DNA of 64,000 nt. It comes from RYN-230 sp036497945. Its GTDB lineage: Bacteria; Actinomycetota; Actinomycetes; Streptosporangiales; Streptosporangiaceae. The translations under genes and the position numbers were made by a program. The notes under the pieces were generated by a model. The model searched no databases. It saw only the letters and a list, made by a program, of their open reading frames with translations, and had not been told where the DNA came from. The stretch spans positions 8,195 to 72,194 of the forward strand of contig DASXIN010000076.1 of NCBI GenBank assembly GCA_036497945.1, read 5' to 3'. This document shows positions 42,901-50,137 of this stretch, one piece after another. Each line of letters opens with the position of its first letter. The stretch's first letter is position 1.

Positions 42901-43634
42901 GCCAGCCCGCCGTTGGACTGCATGAACAGCACCCGGACCCCAGGCAGCTCAGCCGCCACCTGGTCCACGTAGCGGGCCAGGATGGGCGACAGGTAGGCGT
43001 CCACCACCGTGGTGTCGCCCCGGGACACCAGCTTCATCAGCGGGCTGGTCGCGGCGGACTCGGACACCTGGGTGAAGCCGGCCGCCCGGGCCAGCTGGCC
43101 GACCCGCGCCTCGTGCGCCGGGTAGCGGTAGCCGTGCAGGCACACCACGGCCGCGGCCCGGAAGCCGTCCGCGTAGGCCGCGGCCAGGTCGGCCGCCACC
43201 GCGTCCTCGTCCAGTGGCACGATCACCTCGCCCTGCGCGCTGACCCGCTCGGTCACCTCGATGACCCGGTCGTAGAGCAGCTCCGGGAGGATGATCCGGC
43301 GGTCGAAGATGCGCGGCCGGTTCTGGTAGCCGATGCGCAGCGCGTCGGCGAAACCCCGGGTGATGACCAGCACGGTGGGCTCGCCACGCCGCTGGAGCAG
43401 CGCGTTCGTGGCCACCGTGGTGCCCAGCCGGACCGAGCCGATCTGCTCCCCCGGGATGGGCTCATCCGGCGGCACGCCGAGCAGCTCCCGGATGCCGGCC
43501 AGCACCGCGTCCGGGTAGGCCCGGGGGTTGTCGGACAGCAGCTTGCGCACTGCCAGCGTGCCGTCCGGGCGCCGGGCCACCACGTCGGTAAAGGTCCCGC
43601 CGCGGTCGATCCAGAATTCCCAGGGCCTGCCCAT
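39984..43634 (-). CDS. 5-oxoprolinase / N-methylhydantoinase family, fused A and B subunits
   Basis: This 1216-residue protein fuses a HyuA ATPase-type half (begins EFWIDRGGTFTDVVARRPDG, with VIGFDMGGTSTDVSHF and ATFGGAGGQHACAVA) to a HyuB half. The B half has MSVAEQMGVRLRSTAHSVNIKERLDFSCAVFD, VFILNDPYHGGTHLPDI and RRGSGGAGRWRGGDGG. The full-length fusion is typical of ATP-dependent 5-oxoprolinases; hydantoin and acetophenone carboxylase relatives are usually split. The ATG at 43634 or the GTG at 43640 is the start. It lies about ten bases after an MFS porter, so transport and ring opening are probably coupled. Confidence 0.93.
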   Translation of the reverse strand: MGRPWEFWIDRGGTFTDVVARRPDGTLAVRKLLSDNPRAYPDAVLAGIRELLGVPPDEPIPGEQIGSVRLGTTVATNALLQRRGEPTVLVITRGFADALRIGYQNRPRIFDRRIILPELLYDRVIEVTERVSAQGEVIVPLDEDAVAADLAAAYADGFRAAAVVCLHGYRYPAHEARVGQLARAAGFTQVSESAATSPLMKLVSRGDTTVVDAYLSPILARYVDQVAAELPGVRVLFMQSNGGLADARRFRGKDSILSGPAGGIVGMARSSAAAGFGRVIGFDMGGTSTDVSHFAGEFERQYETEVAGVRIRAPMLSIHTVAAGGGSVLHFDGTRFRVGPDSAGANPGPACYRHGGPLTVTDANLMLGRIQPGYFPRVFGPGGDQPLDADVTAQRFADLAEQISAADAQPRSSADVAAGFLEIAVANMANAIKKISVQRGYDITRYVLATFGGAGGQHACAVADQLGMTTVLIHPLAGVLSAYGMGLADVTAMRESAVEAELSADTLAGAADLARQLESAARDELAGEGVGQEKVRVVHRGHLRYAGTDTALAVPLADQPELVRAFEAAYRQQFSFLMPDKPVLLEAVSVEATAAPEPVVAASLAPAGQAPAPSGPVPAGAARVPMFTGGRWAEVDLVPRGGLHPGAVLPGPAIIAEDFATTVVEPGWQAELTGQGDLLLTRAGPAPARRAVGRQADPVLLEIFNNLFMSVAEQMGVRLRSTAHSVNIKERLDFSCAVFDSTGQLIANAPHMPVHLGSMGESIKMVISRNAGAIKPGDVFILNDPYHGGTHLPDITVVTPVFGAGDRAGDILFFVASRGHHAEIGGITPGSMPAFSTRVEEEGVLIDNWRLVEGGELREAATADLLGSAEFPSRDPAANLADLRAQVAACEKGVAELRQLVADFGLDVVTAYMGHVQDNAEEAVRRVITRLRDGEYRYELDSGAVIKVAVRVDQAARTAEIDFTGTSAQLPGNFNAPSSVAMAAVLYVLRTLVDDEIPLNSGCLKPVTVIIPPGCLLAPVYPAAVAAGNVETSQAVTGALYAALGVQAEGSGTMNNVTFGSASHQYYETVSSGSGAGDGFDGTSVVQTHMTNSRLTDPEVLEWRYPVRLESYQIRRGSGGAGRWRGGDGGQRRLRFLAPMTVSMLSSHRRVPPYGMAGGPPGALGRQWVEHPDGRVTEMGGCDTVQMAAGDVFVLETPGGGGYGPPPAQPDGPPAG

Positions 43635-43646
43635 CACCACCGCATC

Positions 43647-45098
43647 TTAGGCAGCTGCCTGCACGGCGGTAGCCCCACTGGCCTCGCGGTCGAAGATCTC
43701 GGTGATCTCCTCCACCGAGTGGCCCTTGGTCTCCGGCACGAACCGGTACACGAAACTGATGGCCAGCACGCACAGCGCAGCGAAGCAGACCAGCACCCAG
43801 GCGAGGCCGATGCCGGACTGCCAGATGGGAAACACCTCGACCAGCGCGAAGTTGGCCAGCCAGTCCACGGTGGCGCCGGTGGACGCGGCCCGGCCGCGGA
43901 CGTCGGTGGGGAACACCTCACCCTGGAGCAGCCAGCCGGTGCCGCCCACCCCGATGGCGAACGAGGCGATGAACGCGGCCAGGCCGATCATCACCACGAC
44001 GATCCGCGGGTTCCCGGTGAAGAAGGCCAGGCCGGCCCCGGCCAGCAGGGCGGACAGGGCCATGCCGAGGTAGCCGCCGATGGCCAGCTTGCGGCGGCCC
44101 TTCCGGTCGATCCAGCGGAACGCGAAGTAGGTGGCGGCCACGTTGACCGCGGTGAGCATGAGGGTGACCTCGACCCCGGAGATGGTCTTGTCCACCATCG
44201 AGCTGCTGCCCTGGAACAGCGGGCCGAGCAGGTGCGGGCCGTAGTACAGCGGCACGTTGATCCCGGTGATCTGCTGGAAGATGAAGAACACGCAGACCAC
44301 GAGCAGGGCGCGGCGCACCCCCGGAGTCCACTTGTTGCGCCGTTGCGCGCGCCGGTCGGCCTCCTCCAGTTGCTGAGCGGTGTACTCGACATCCTGGAGG
44401 GAGACCTCGGTCCCGAAGCTGCCCAGCGCCTTCTGCACGCCCGGGTAGTCGCTATGCCGCATCAGCCACCGGGGCGACTCCGGCATCTTCGTCCGCAGCG
44501 CGAGGCCGATCAGCGCCGGGATGGCGCCGATACCGAGGATGAGCCGCCAGTCCGTGGTGCCCGCGCTACCCGGCGCGGCCTTGAGGATGATCAGCGCGAC
44601 GATGTAGGAGACCAGGATGCCGACGGTGATCATCCACTGCTGGAGCATGCTGAGCGCGCCGCGGCGGTTGCTCGGCGCGTATTCGGCGATGTAGGCGGTG
44701 GCGATGGCCGAGTCGGCCCCGATGGCCAGCCCGATCAGCGTCCGCGCGAAGAGCAATACCGCGGCGTTCGGGGTGACCGCGGACAGGATCGCGCCGACCG
44801 CGTAGATGAGCGCGTCCACGATCAGCAGGGCCTTCCGGCCGAACCGGTCGGCGATCGGCCCGGCGCCCAGGGCACCGGCGGCCGCGCCGAGCGACGCGCC
44901 GGCGACCAGGTAACCGGTCCAGAATCCGTTCAGGTGGTAGGGGACGAAGTTCAGCGCGGCCCCGATGTTCGAGGTGTCGTACCCGAACAAGAATCCGCCC
45001 AGGCAGGCCAGCAGGGTGAGCTGCCAGTAGAACCTGGTCGGCACCCGCTGGTCGAGTTCGGCGAGGACGTTTCTGCGGCCGGTTTCAGTTTGAGTCAT
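43647..45098 (-). CDS. MFS transporter, sugar porter family
   Basis: This 483-residue protein has twelve membrane segments and sugar-porter signatures: GGFLFGYDTSNIGAAL, DRFGRK (helix 2-3 loop), PESPRWLM, QQITGINVPLYYGP and PETKGHSVEEI at the end. Substrates of the family are sugars or polyols, but a fused oxoprolinase partner suggests a possible different ligand. It is first gene of a two-gene operon below the LacI operator array. Confidence 0.92.
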   Translation of the reverse strand: MTQTETGRRNVLAELDQRVPTRFYWQLTLLACLGGFLFGYDTSNIGAALNFVPYHLNGFWTGYLVAGASLGAAAGALGAGPIADRFGRKALLIVDALIYAVGAILSAVTPNAAVLLFARTLIGLAIGADSAIATAYIAEYAPSNRRGALSMLQQWMITVGILVSYIVALIILKAAPGSAGTTDWRLILGIGAIPALIGLALRTKMPESPRWLMRHSDYPGVQKALGSFGTEVSLQDVEYTAQQLEEADRRAQRRNKWTPGVRRALLVVCVFFIFQQITGINVPLYYGPHLLGPLFQGSSSMVDKTISGVEVTLMLTAVNVAATYFAFRWIDRKGRRKLAIGGYLGMALSALLAGAGLAFFTGNPRIVVVMIGLAAFIASFAIGVGGTGWLLQGEVFPTDVRGRAASTGATVDWLANFALVEVFPIWQSGIGLAWVLVCFAALCVLAISFVYRFVPETKGHSVEEITEIFDREASGATAVQAAA

Positions 45099-45199
45099 CG
45101 TTGATCAACCCTCCGGAACGAAGGTTGACCAACTCACCGCGATCCGGCCGCTCAAACCCGATCCAGGTGCCGCTGGGAACGGGGAGGCCAGCCTGTCGC

Positions 45200-45325
45200 C
45201 TAGCGCACCGGGTCCAGGATCACCACCGGGATCTGCCGGGTGGTCTTCCGTTCGTAGTCGGCGAAACCCGGGTTGTCCTGCTTGTGCGGGGCCCAGATCT
45301 GCTCCCGCTCATGGTCGAAGCGCTT
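45200..45325 (-). pseudogene. 3' remnant of an F420-dependent nitroreductase (Ddn family) gene
   Basis: Only the last 38-42 residues of the frame look protein-like: FDHEREQIWAPHKQDNPGFADYERKTTRQIPVVILDPVR. This matches the C-terminus of deazaflavin-dependent nitroreductases (…ADYxxKTxRxIPVxxLEP). Upstream the frame turns to low-complexity sequence and no start or cofactor region exists. The gene is therefore 5' truncated; the break falls near the operator at 45316 and the inverted repeat at 45352-45409. Confidence 0.7.
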
Positions 45326-45327
45326 CG
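45316..45327. promoter_or_regulatory. LacI-type operator CGAAGCGCTTCG
   Basis: A perfect 12-bp palindrome, the same core as the two sites nearer the LacI gene. It overlaps the truncated nitroreductase end. Confidence 0.65.
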
Positions 45328-45351
45328 GCGTTGTCACTTGTGCTCGCCAGC

Positions 45352-45409
45352 ACTGCATGGCTGAAGCATTCAGGTACACCGGACTACATGAACGCTTCAG
45401 CCATGCAGT
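45352..45409. repeat. 16-bp perfect inverted repeat with a 26-base centre
   Basis: ACTGCATGGCTGAAGC (45352-45367) is mirrored exactly at 45394-45409. The centre extends the pairing imperfectly. TGAA-N3-TTCA half-operators occur at 45362-45372 and 45389-45399, so it could be a looping double operator or the scar of a mobile element. Confidence 0.75.
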
Positions 45410-45423
45410 CGGGATGGGTGGGG

Positions 45424-45433
45424 GAAGCGCTTC
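45424..45433. promoter_or_regulatory. LacI-type operator GAAGCGCTTC
   Basis: A perfect 10-bp palindrome in the divergent region between the MFS operon and LacI. Confidence 0.65.
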
Positions 45434-45604
45434 GGTGGTGGTCCGGTGGAGCTGACGGCGGGAGCGGGGGCGGCGGGTGCTGACGGGTGGGGCGTCTGGG
45501 GGTACCGAAACCGGCTGCAAGCTGGGCGGGAACGGGACCGGGCGGAACGGGCAGCGATGATAATCTGGACATCAGTCACATCGGGGCAATGAGGTAAGCC
45601 GAGG

Positions 45605-45616
45605 CGAAGCGCTTCG
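45605..45616. promoter_or_regulatory. LacI-type operator CGAAGCGCTTCG
   Basis: A perfect 12-bp palindrome 27 bases before the LacI ATG, positioned for autorepression. Confidence 0.7.
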
Positions 45617-45643
45617 ATTTCGGCCACCTGGGGGAGGACGCTG

Positions 45644-46657
45644 ATGGCGGCGACACTCGCTGACGTGGCCCGTCACGCGGGGGTGGCCGCCAGCACGGTG
45701 TCCTATGTGCTGAGCGGGAAGCGCTCGGTGTCTGCGGCCACCCGGCGCCGGGTGGAGCGCAGCATCGAACTGCTCGACTACCACCCGCACGCCGGTGCCC
45801 GGGCTCTGGCCAGCAACCGGTCGAACATCATCGCGCTGGTCGTGCCGCTGTGCAGTGACCTGTACGTGCCGGTCATGATGGAGATCGCCATCGCGGTGAC
45901 CACGACGGCGCGCCGGTTCGGCTACGACGTCCTGCTGCTGACCAGCGACGAGGGCCCGGAGGGCATCCGCCGGGTCGCGGTCAGCGCCCGGGCCGACGCC
46001 ATGATCCTGATGGACGTGACCATGGCCGACGAGCGCATCCCGATGCTGCGCGAGACCGGCATCGACGCGGTGCTGATCGGCGTGCCTGCCGATACCGCCG
46101 GACTGGCCTGCGTCGACCTGGACTTCGCCGCGGCCGGCGAGCTGTGTGTCGAGCACCTGGCCGGGCTCGGCCACCGGGAAGTGGCGTTCATCGGCGAAGC
46201 ACCCGCGGTGTACCAGCAGCGCAGCGGGTTCGCGGAGCGGACGCTGCGCGGCGCGTCGCGGCATGCGGCGGCCCGCGGCATCCGGCTGGTGCACCGGCCC
46301 TGCGAGGCCAGCCACGAAGCGGCCGCCGGGGCGATCACCCGGATCCTGCAGGACCGCCCGGGCACCACCGGTCTGGTGGTGCAGAACGAGGCGATCATCT
46401 CGCCGCTGCTCAGCGTGCTGCGGACGGCCGGGCGGACGGTGCCGGAGGACATGTCGGTGGTGGCCATCTGCCCGGACGAGGTGGCCGAGCGGACGGCGCC
46501 GCACTTGACCTCGGTGGCCATCCCGGCCAAGGACTTGGGCCGCCGGGCGGTTGAGCTGCTGACCCGCCGGCTGGCCGACGGTGCGGCCAGCGAGGTGGTG
46601 TTGCTGCCGCCGGGGCTGACCATCCGGGGCAGCACCGGCCGGGCCCCAGCCAGCTGA
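45644..46657 (+). CDS. LacI-family transcriptional regulator
   Basis: This 337-residue protein begins TLADVARHAGVAASTVSYVLSGKRSVSAATRRRVERSIELLDYHPHAGARALAS, a full LacI helix-turn-helix and hinge. The ligand-binding domain follows (about 60-330), with IALVVPLCSDLYVPVMMEIA and GHREVAFIGEAP. GGAGG seven bases before the ATG fixes the start. It probably represses its own gene and the divergent MFS-oxoprolinase operon through the GAAGCGCTTC array. Confidence 0.95.
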   Translation: MAATLADVARHAGVAASTVSYVLSGKRSVSAATRRRVERSIELLDYHPHAGARALASNRSNIIALVVPLCSDLYVPVMMEIAIAVTTTARRFGYDVLLLTSDEGPEGIRRVAVSARADAMILMDVTMADERIPMLRETGIDAVLIGVPADTAGLACVDLDFAAAGELCVEHLAGLGHREVAFIGEAPAVYQQRSGFAERTLRGASRHAAARGIRLVHRPCEASHEAAAGAITRILQDRPGTTGLVVQNEAIISPLLSVLRTAGRTVPEDMSVVAICPDEVAERTAPHLTSVAIPAKDLGRRAVELLTRRLADGAASEVVLLPPGLTIRGSTGRAPAS

Positions 46658-46674
46658 GTCAGCCAGCTAACCGC

Positions 46675-47226
46675 TCAGCGGACGGCGGCGACCAGCGCCC
46701 AGACGACCTTGACTGGCTGCTGGCCGGGACCGGCCTCAGCCCGCTCGGCCGCCGGGTAGTAGTACCCCCACTGGCGGCTGATCTGCTGCACCATTAATAG
46801 GCCGCGGCCGCTCTCGCTGTCCTGGCTGACCGGCGCCGATCCCTGCAGCGGCGGCGCGGGATTGCCGTCCCACACCTCGACCAGCACCTGCCGCTCGTCC
46901 GACGCCATCCGGAACCCGATCGAGGGCAGCCCGCCGGCCGGGCCGGCCAGGATGCCCTGACTGCCCGCCCAGCCGCGGCTGGTAGGCGCGGCCGCGCGCA
47001 GCGCGTTGGTCATCAGTTCCGAGACGACCAGTTCCACCGAGTCGGCCAGGCCGCCCTGGCCCCACTCGAACAGCACCAGCCGGGCATGCAGCCGGGCGCA
47101 GGGCACGGCTCCGGGCAGCGCGCCGAAGACCAGCTCGGAGCGCAGCAGCCAGCCGGTGGCCGGATGGGCCGGCCCGGGGTCCTCTGCGGCGCGCACAGGA
47201 AACGGGCCGGTGCCAGACCGGTGCAT
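46675..47226 (-). CDS. HATPase_c_2 (anti-sigma/regulatory kinase-like) protein
   Basis: This 183-residue GHKL ATPase-fold protein has VELVVSELMTNALRAA (N box) and VEVWDGNPAPP (G1), with ESGRGLLMVQQISRQWGYY (G2). It has no histidine-kinase dimerisation domain. This is the RsbW/Streptomyces-type family that often partners XRE-DUF5753 regulators. GGAGGTGATCC, perfectly complementary to the 16S 3' end, precedes the ATG at 47226, so translation should be strong. It diverges from the XRE gene. Confidence 0.88.
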   Translation of the reverse strand: MHRSGTGPFPVRAAEDPGPAHPATGWLLRSELVFGALPGAVPCARLHARLVLFEWGQGGLADSVELVVSELMTNALRAAAPTSRGWAGSQGILAGPAGGLPSIGFRMASDERQVLVEVWDGNPAPPLQGSAPVSQDSESGRGLLMVQQISRQWGYYYPAAERAEAGPGQQPVKVVWALVAAVR

Positions 47227-47431
47227 CGCGGGGATCACCTCCCCGGAACTCGGTTACCTCGCGCGTGCCGGTCCCGGACCCGGCAAATGCGGTGACGTAC
47301 CATACGTCTCAGTATCGTGCGTGAGCTAATCACATGTCGGCAGCAACACGCACCCCACTTCCTGGCATTATGCGCCTTTTGTGCTGCCCCGGTAGGGTCA
47401 GTGGTCCCGTATCTATGACCGCGGAGACGTC

Positions 47432-48289
47432 ATGGCCGTCACACCCAGCCCCACCGTCCGGCGCAAGCGTCTCGGCACCGAACTACGCCGACTGCGCGAG
47501 CAGGCCCGGTTAAGCTGCGAGAACGTCGGCCAGCGGCTGGATTGCTCGGGCACCCGGATCAGCCGGATGGAAACCGGCCGGATCAGCGTGCGGCCCGGTG
47601 ACGTGCGGGAACTGCTGGAGGTCTACGGCGTTACCGGCGACCGGGCCGACGAACTGGTCGAACTGGCCCGGGAAGCCCGGCGGAAGGGCTGGTGGCACCG
47701 CTTCGGCCCGGTCGCGCCGAGCTGGCTGGAGCCGTATCTGGGACTGGAAGCCGAGGCCGCGCGGCTGCGCGATTTTCAGTCCATGGTGCTGCCCGGCCTG
47801 CTGCAGACCGAGGACTACGCCCGGGCGATCTTGCGCGCCGCGCCTGGCGCCGGGCCGGCCGACGCCATTGAGCAGCAGGTGGCGTTGCGGATGGAAAGGC
47901 AGACGGTGCTGGACGGGACCGCGCCGCCGGAGCTGTGCCTGGTGCTGAGCGAGGGCGCGCTGCGGGTCCAGGTGGGCGGGCCAGAAGTGATGCGGGCCCA
48001 GCTGGGCAAGCTGGCCGAGGTGGCCGACCGCGGCCAGGTCACGCTGCAGGTGCTGCCGGTCGGCGCGGCGGCCCAGGTGCACCCGGTCAGCTCGTTCACC
48101 ATGCTCGACTTCGCCGACCCGGCCGACCCGGCCGTGGTGTACACCGAGCACCTGACCGGCGGCCTGCTGCTGGACGACCCGGATGAGGTGCGCACCTATT
48201 GCCTGGTGTTCGACCGGCTGCGCGCCGCGGCGCTGGGCGCGGGGCAGTCGATCGACCTCATCGCGTCGCTGGCCGCCGGATCCGGCTAG
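47432..48289 (+). CDS. XRE helix-turn-helix regulator with DUF5753 domain
   Basis: This 285-residue protein has an N-terminal XRE HTH (about 12-70: LGTELRRLREQARLSCENVGQRLDCSGTRISRMETGRISVRPGDVRELLEVYGV). A DUF5753 domain follows (about 95-275), with FQSMVLPGLLQTEDYARAILRA, LVLSEGALRVQVGGPEVMRAQL and VYTEHLTGGLLLDDPDEV. Such proteins usually precede a small DUF397 gene; none is present downstream. The divergent HATPase gene is the usual partner type. Confidence 0.92.
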   Translation: MAVTPSPTVRRKRLGTELRRLREQARLSCENVGQRLDCSGTRISRMETGRISVRPGDVRELLEVYGVTGDRADELVELAREARRKGWWHRFGPVAPSWLEPYLGLEAEAARLRDFQSMVLPGLLQTEDYARAILRAAPGAGPADAIEQQVALRMERQTVLDGTAPPELCLVLSEGALRVQVGGPEVMRAQLGKLAEVADRGQVTLQVLPVGAAAQVHPVSSFTMLDFADPADPAVVYTEHLTGGLLLDDPDEVRTYCLVFDRLRAAALGAGQSIDLIASLAAGSG

Positions 48290-48324
48290 GTGATGCCAGG
48301 CGGCGGGTAAAGCACCCGGGGGGC

Positions 48325-48699
48325 TCAGTCCTCGGGGCGGTGGCAGACGGCCTCGATGTTGTTGCCATCGGGGTCGCGGACGAACGCGGCGTAGTAGCTG
48401 GCGTTGTACTCCGGCCAGAGTCGTGGTTCGTACAGCACCTCGGCGCCGGTGCCGACCGCGGTCGCGAAGAAGTCCCGGACGGCGGCCCGGCTGGGCGCCT
48501 CGAAGGCCAGGTGGGACTCGCGGAACCCGGTGCCGGTGTTGTGCGGGCCGATCAAGAAATCGGGCTTGCCGCCGGCCCCGTAGCCGATGACCTCGCCGGA
48601 GTCCGTTACCCGGCCGCCGCCGACGTGGGGCAGCACGGCGTCATAGAACGCGGCACTGGCCGCCGGGTCGGTGCACTGGATGGCGACGTGATCGATCAT
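48325..48699 (-). CDS. VOC-family (glyoxalase/dioxygenase fold) protein
   Basis: This 124-residue protein has two beta-alpha-beta-beta-beta modules: MIDHVAIQCTDPAASAAFYDAVLPHVGG and HLAFEAPSRAAVRDFFATAVGTGAEVL, ending AFVRDPDGNNIEAVCHRPED, the classical VOC ending. AGGGG eight bases before the ATG at 48699 supports the start. Substrate and metal are unknown. Confidence 0.9.
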   Translation of the reverse strand: MIDHVAIQCTDPAASAAFYDAVLPHVGGGRVTDSGEVIGYGAGGKPDFLIGPHNTGTGFRESHLAFEAPSRAAVRDFFATAVGTGAEVLYEPRLWPEYNASYYAAFVRDPDGNNIEAVCHRPED

Positions 48700-48751
48700 C
48701 CGGATATCCCCTGTGTGAGCAGACAAGTGTCAGCAGATCAGTATCCGCAAC

Positions 48752-49090
48752 TCAGTGGCCGGGATCGAGCCGGGCCAGCACGCTGCCCTGTTCGGCCAGG
48801 TGGCGGCCCTGCTTGAGCTGGGTGTCGTGGATGACGCGCAGGGTGGCGATGATCCCGTCCAGCGCCTGGCCGTGCTCGGCCAGGCTGTTCCTCTGGCCGG
48901 CCTGCTCGTCGCGCAGCGCCTGCATCAGCTTGCGCTGGGTGCCGAACGCGGTGTTCAGGTCGGCCACGTCCCGGTCCACCAGGGCGAACAGGTCAGCGGC
49001 CCGGCGGCCCTCGTTCTGCGCTTCGGTCAGCGCGGCGACCTGGGTCTCGAGGACTTCCAGCCGCTTCAGGATCTCGTCGAAATCGCCCAC
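48752..49090 (-). CDS. Small coiled-coil hypothetical protein
   Basis: This 112-residue, mostly helical protein shows heptad-like repeats (EILKRLEVLETQVAALTEAQNEG through LAEHGQALDGIIATLRVIHDTQLKQGRHLAEQGSVLARL). There is no signal, membrane segment or known domain. It lies between the VOC and the ECF41 genes, same strand. Confidence 0.7.
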   Translation of the reverse strand: MGDFDEILKRLEVLETQVAALTEAQNEGRRAADLFALVDRDVADLNTAFGTQRKLMQALRDEQAGQRNSLAEHGQALDGIIATLRVIHDTQLKQGRHLAEQGSVLARLDPGH

Positions 49091-49159
49091 CCAAGCCTCC
49101 GCCCGCGCTCCGGGATACGAGCATAAGCCGCGCAGCCGGGCGGGCAGGCCGGTTCAAGG

Positions 49160-50137
49160 TCAATGCCCGCGGTTTGCCCGGCGCTGGTCGCGGAGCTGGT
49201 CCAGGTCGGCCAGCGGGCCGAGGTGACGCAGCTTGCCCGGGCTGATGACGGAGCGGATGGCGTGCACCTGGCCGCCCACGATGTCCAGCACGAACACGTT
49301 GGCGATACGGCCGCCGGAGTCCACGCACAGCGCGCCGGGCTGCCCGTTCACCTCGGCCGGGCGGATCAGGATGCCAGCCTCCTGGATCTGCTGGCCCAGC
49401 CCGACCAGTAGCCGGCCGACCCGGTCCCGGCCGATGATCGGACGCGGCCAGCGCGGCTGGATACCCGCGTTGTCGCCGACCACGACGACGTCTGCGGCGA
49501 GCATGCCGACCAGGCCGTCCAGGTCCCCGTCCTGCACCGCGCGGAAGAACGTCGCGGCCAGCTCGTCCCGCTTGCCGCGGGACGCCTCGAAGCGCGGCTT
49601 GCCGTCCGCGACGTGCCGCCGGGCGCGCAGCGCCAGCTGGCGGCAGTTGTCCTCGCTCTTGCCGACGATGGACGCGACCTCGTCGTAGCCGTAGCTGAAC
49701 ACGTCGTGCAGCAGGAACACTGCCCGCTCCACCGGGGAAAGCCGCTCCAGCAGCAGCAGGAAGGCCATGGACAGCGTGTCCGCCTGCTCGGCCGCAGTGG
49801 CCGGATCGTCCGGAGCCGGCCCGGCCAGCACCGCGTTGTCCGCGGTCAGCAGCGGTTCCGGCAGCCACTCACCGGGGTAGGCCTCGCGGCGGGCCCGGGC
49901 CGAGCGCAGCTCGTCGATGCACAGCCGGGTGGTCACCGCGGACAGAAACGCCTTGGGCGATTCGATGCCGGTTCCGGCGGATTCGGCCCGGTGGTAGCGC
50001 AGGAACGCCTCCTGCAGGACGTCCTCGGCCTCGGTGACGCTGCCCAGCATCCGGTAGGCGATGGAGAACATCAGCGGCCGGTACCGCTGGTAGGCGGTGC
50101 CGCTGGTCACCGTGGGACCAGCCGTCCGGCTAGGCAT
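49160..50137 (-). CDS. sigJ: ECF41 (SigJ-type) RNA polymerase sigma factor
   Basis: This 325-residue sigma factor has region 2 (YQRYRPLMFSIAYRMLGSVTEAEDVLQEAFLRYHR) and region 4 (LLERLSPVERAVFLLHDVFSYGYDEVASIVGKSEDNCRQLALRARRHV). A C-terminal SnoaL-like extension (about 190-310) carries the ECF41 marks WLPEPLL, DGKPRF and SPGKLRHL. The extension modulates activity in place of a separate anti-sigma factor. Its start overlaps the end of an upstream epimerase gene by eight bases. An exact ECF41 promoter precedes that gene. Confidence 0.93.
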   Translation of the reverse strand: MPSRTAGPTVTSGTAYQRYRPLMFSIAYRMLGSVTEAEDVLQEAFLRYHRAESAGTGIESPKAFLSAVTTRLCIDELRSARARREAYPGEWLPEPLLTADNAVLAGPAPDDPATAAEQADTLSMAFLLLLERLSPVERAVFLLHDVFSYGYDEVASIVGKSEDNCRQLALRARRHVADGKPRFEASRGKRDELAATFFRAVQDGDLDGLVGMLAADVVVVGDNAGIQPRWPRPIIGRDRVGRLLVGLGQQIQEAGILIRPAEVNGQPGALCVDSGGRIANVFVLDIVGGQVHAIRSVISPGKLRHLGPLADLDQLRDQRRANRGH

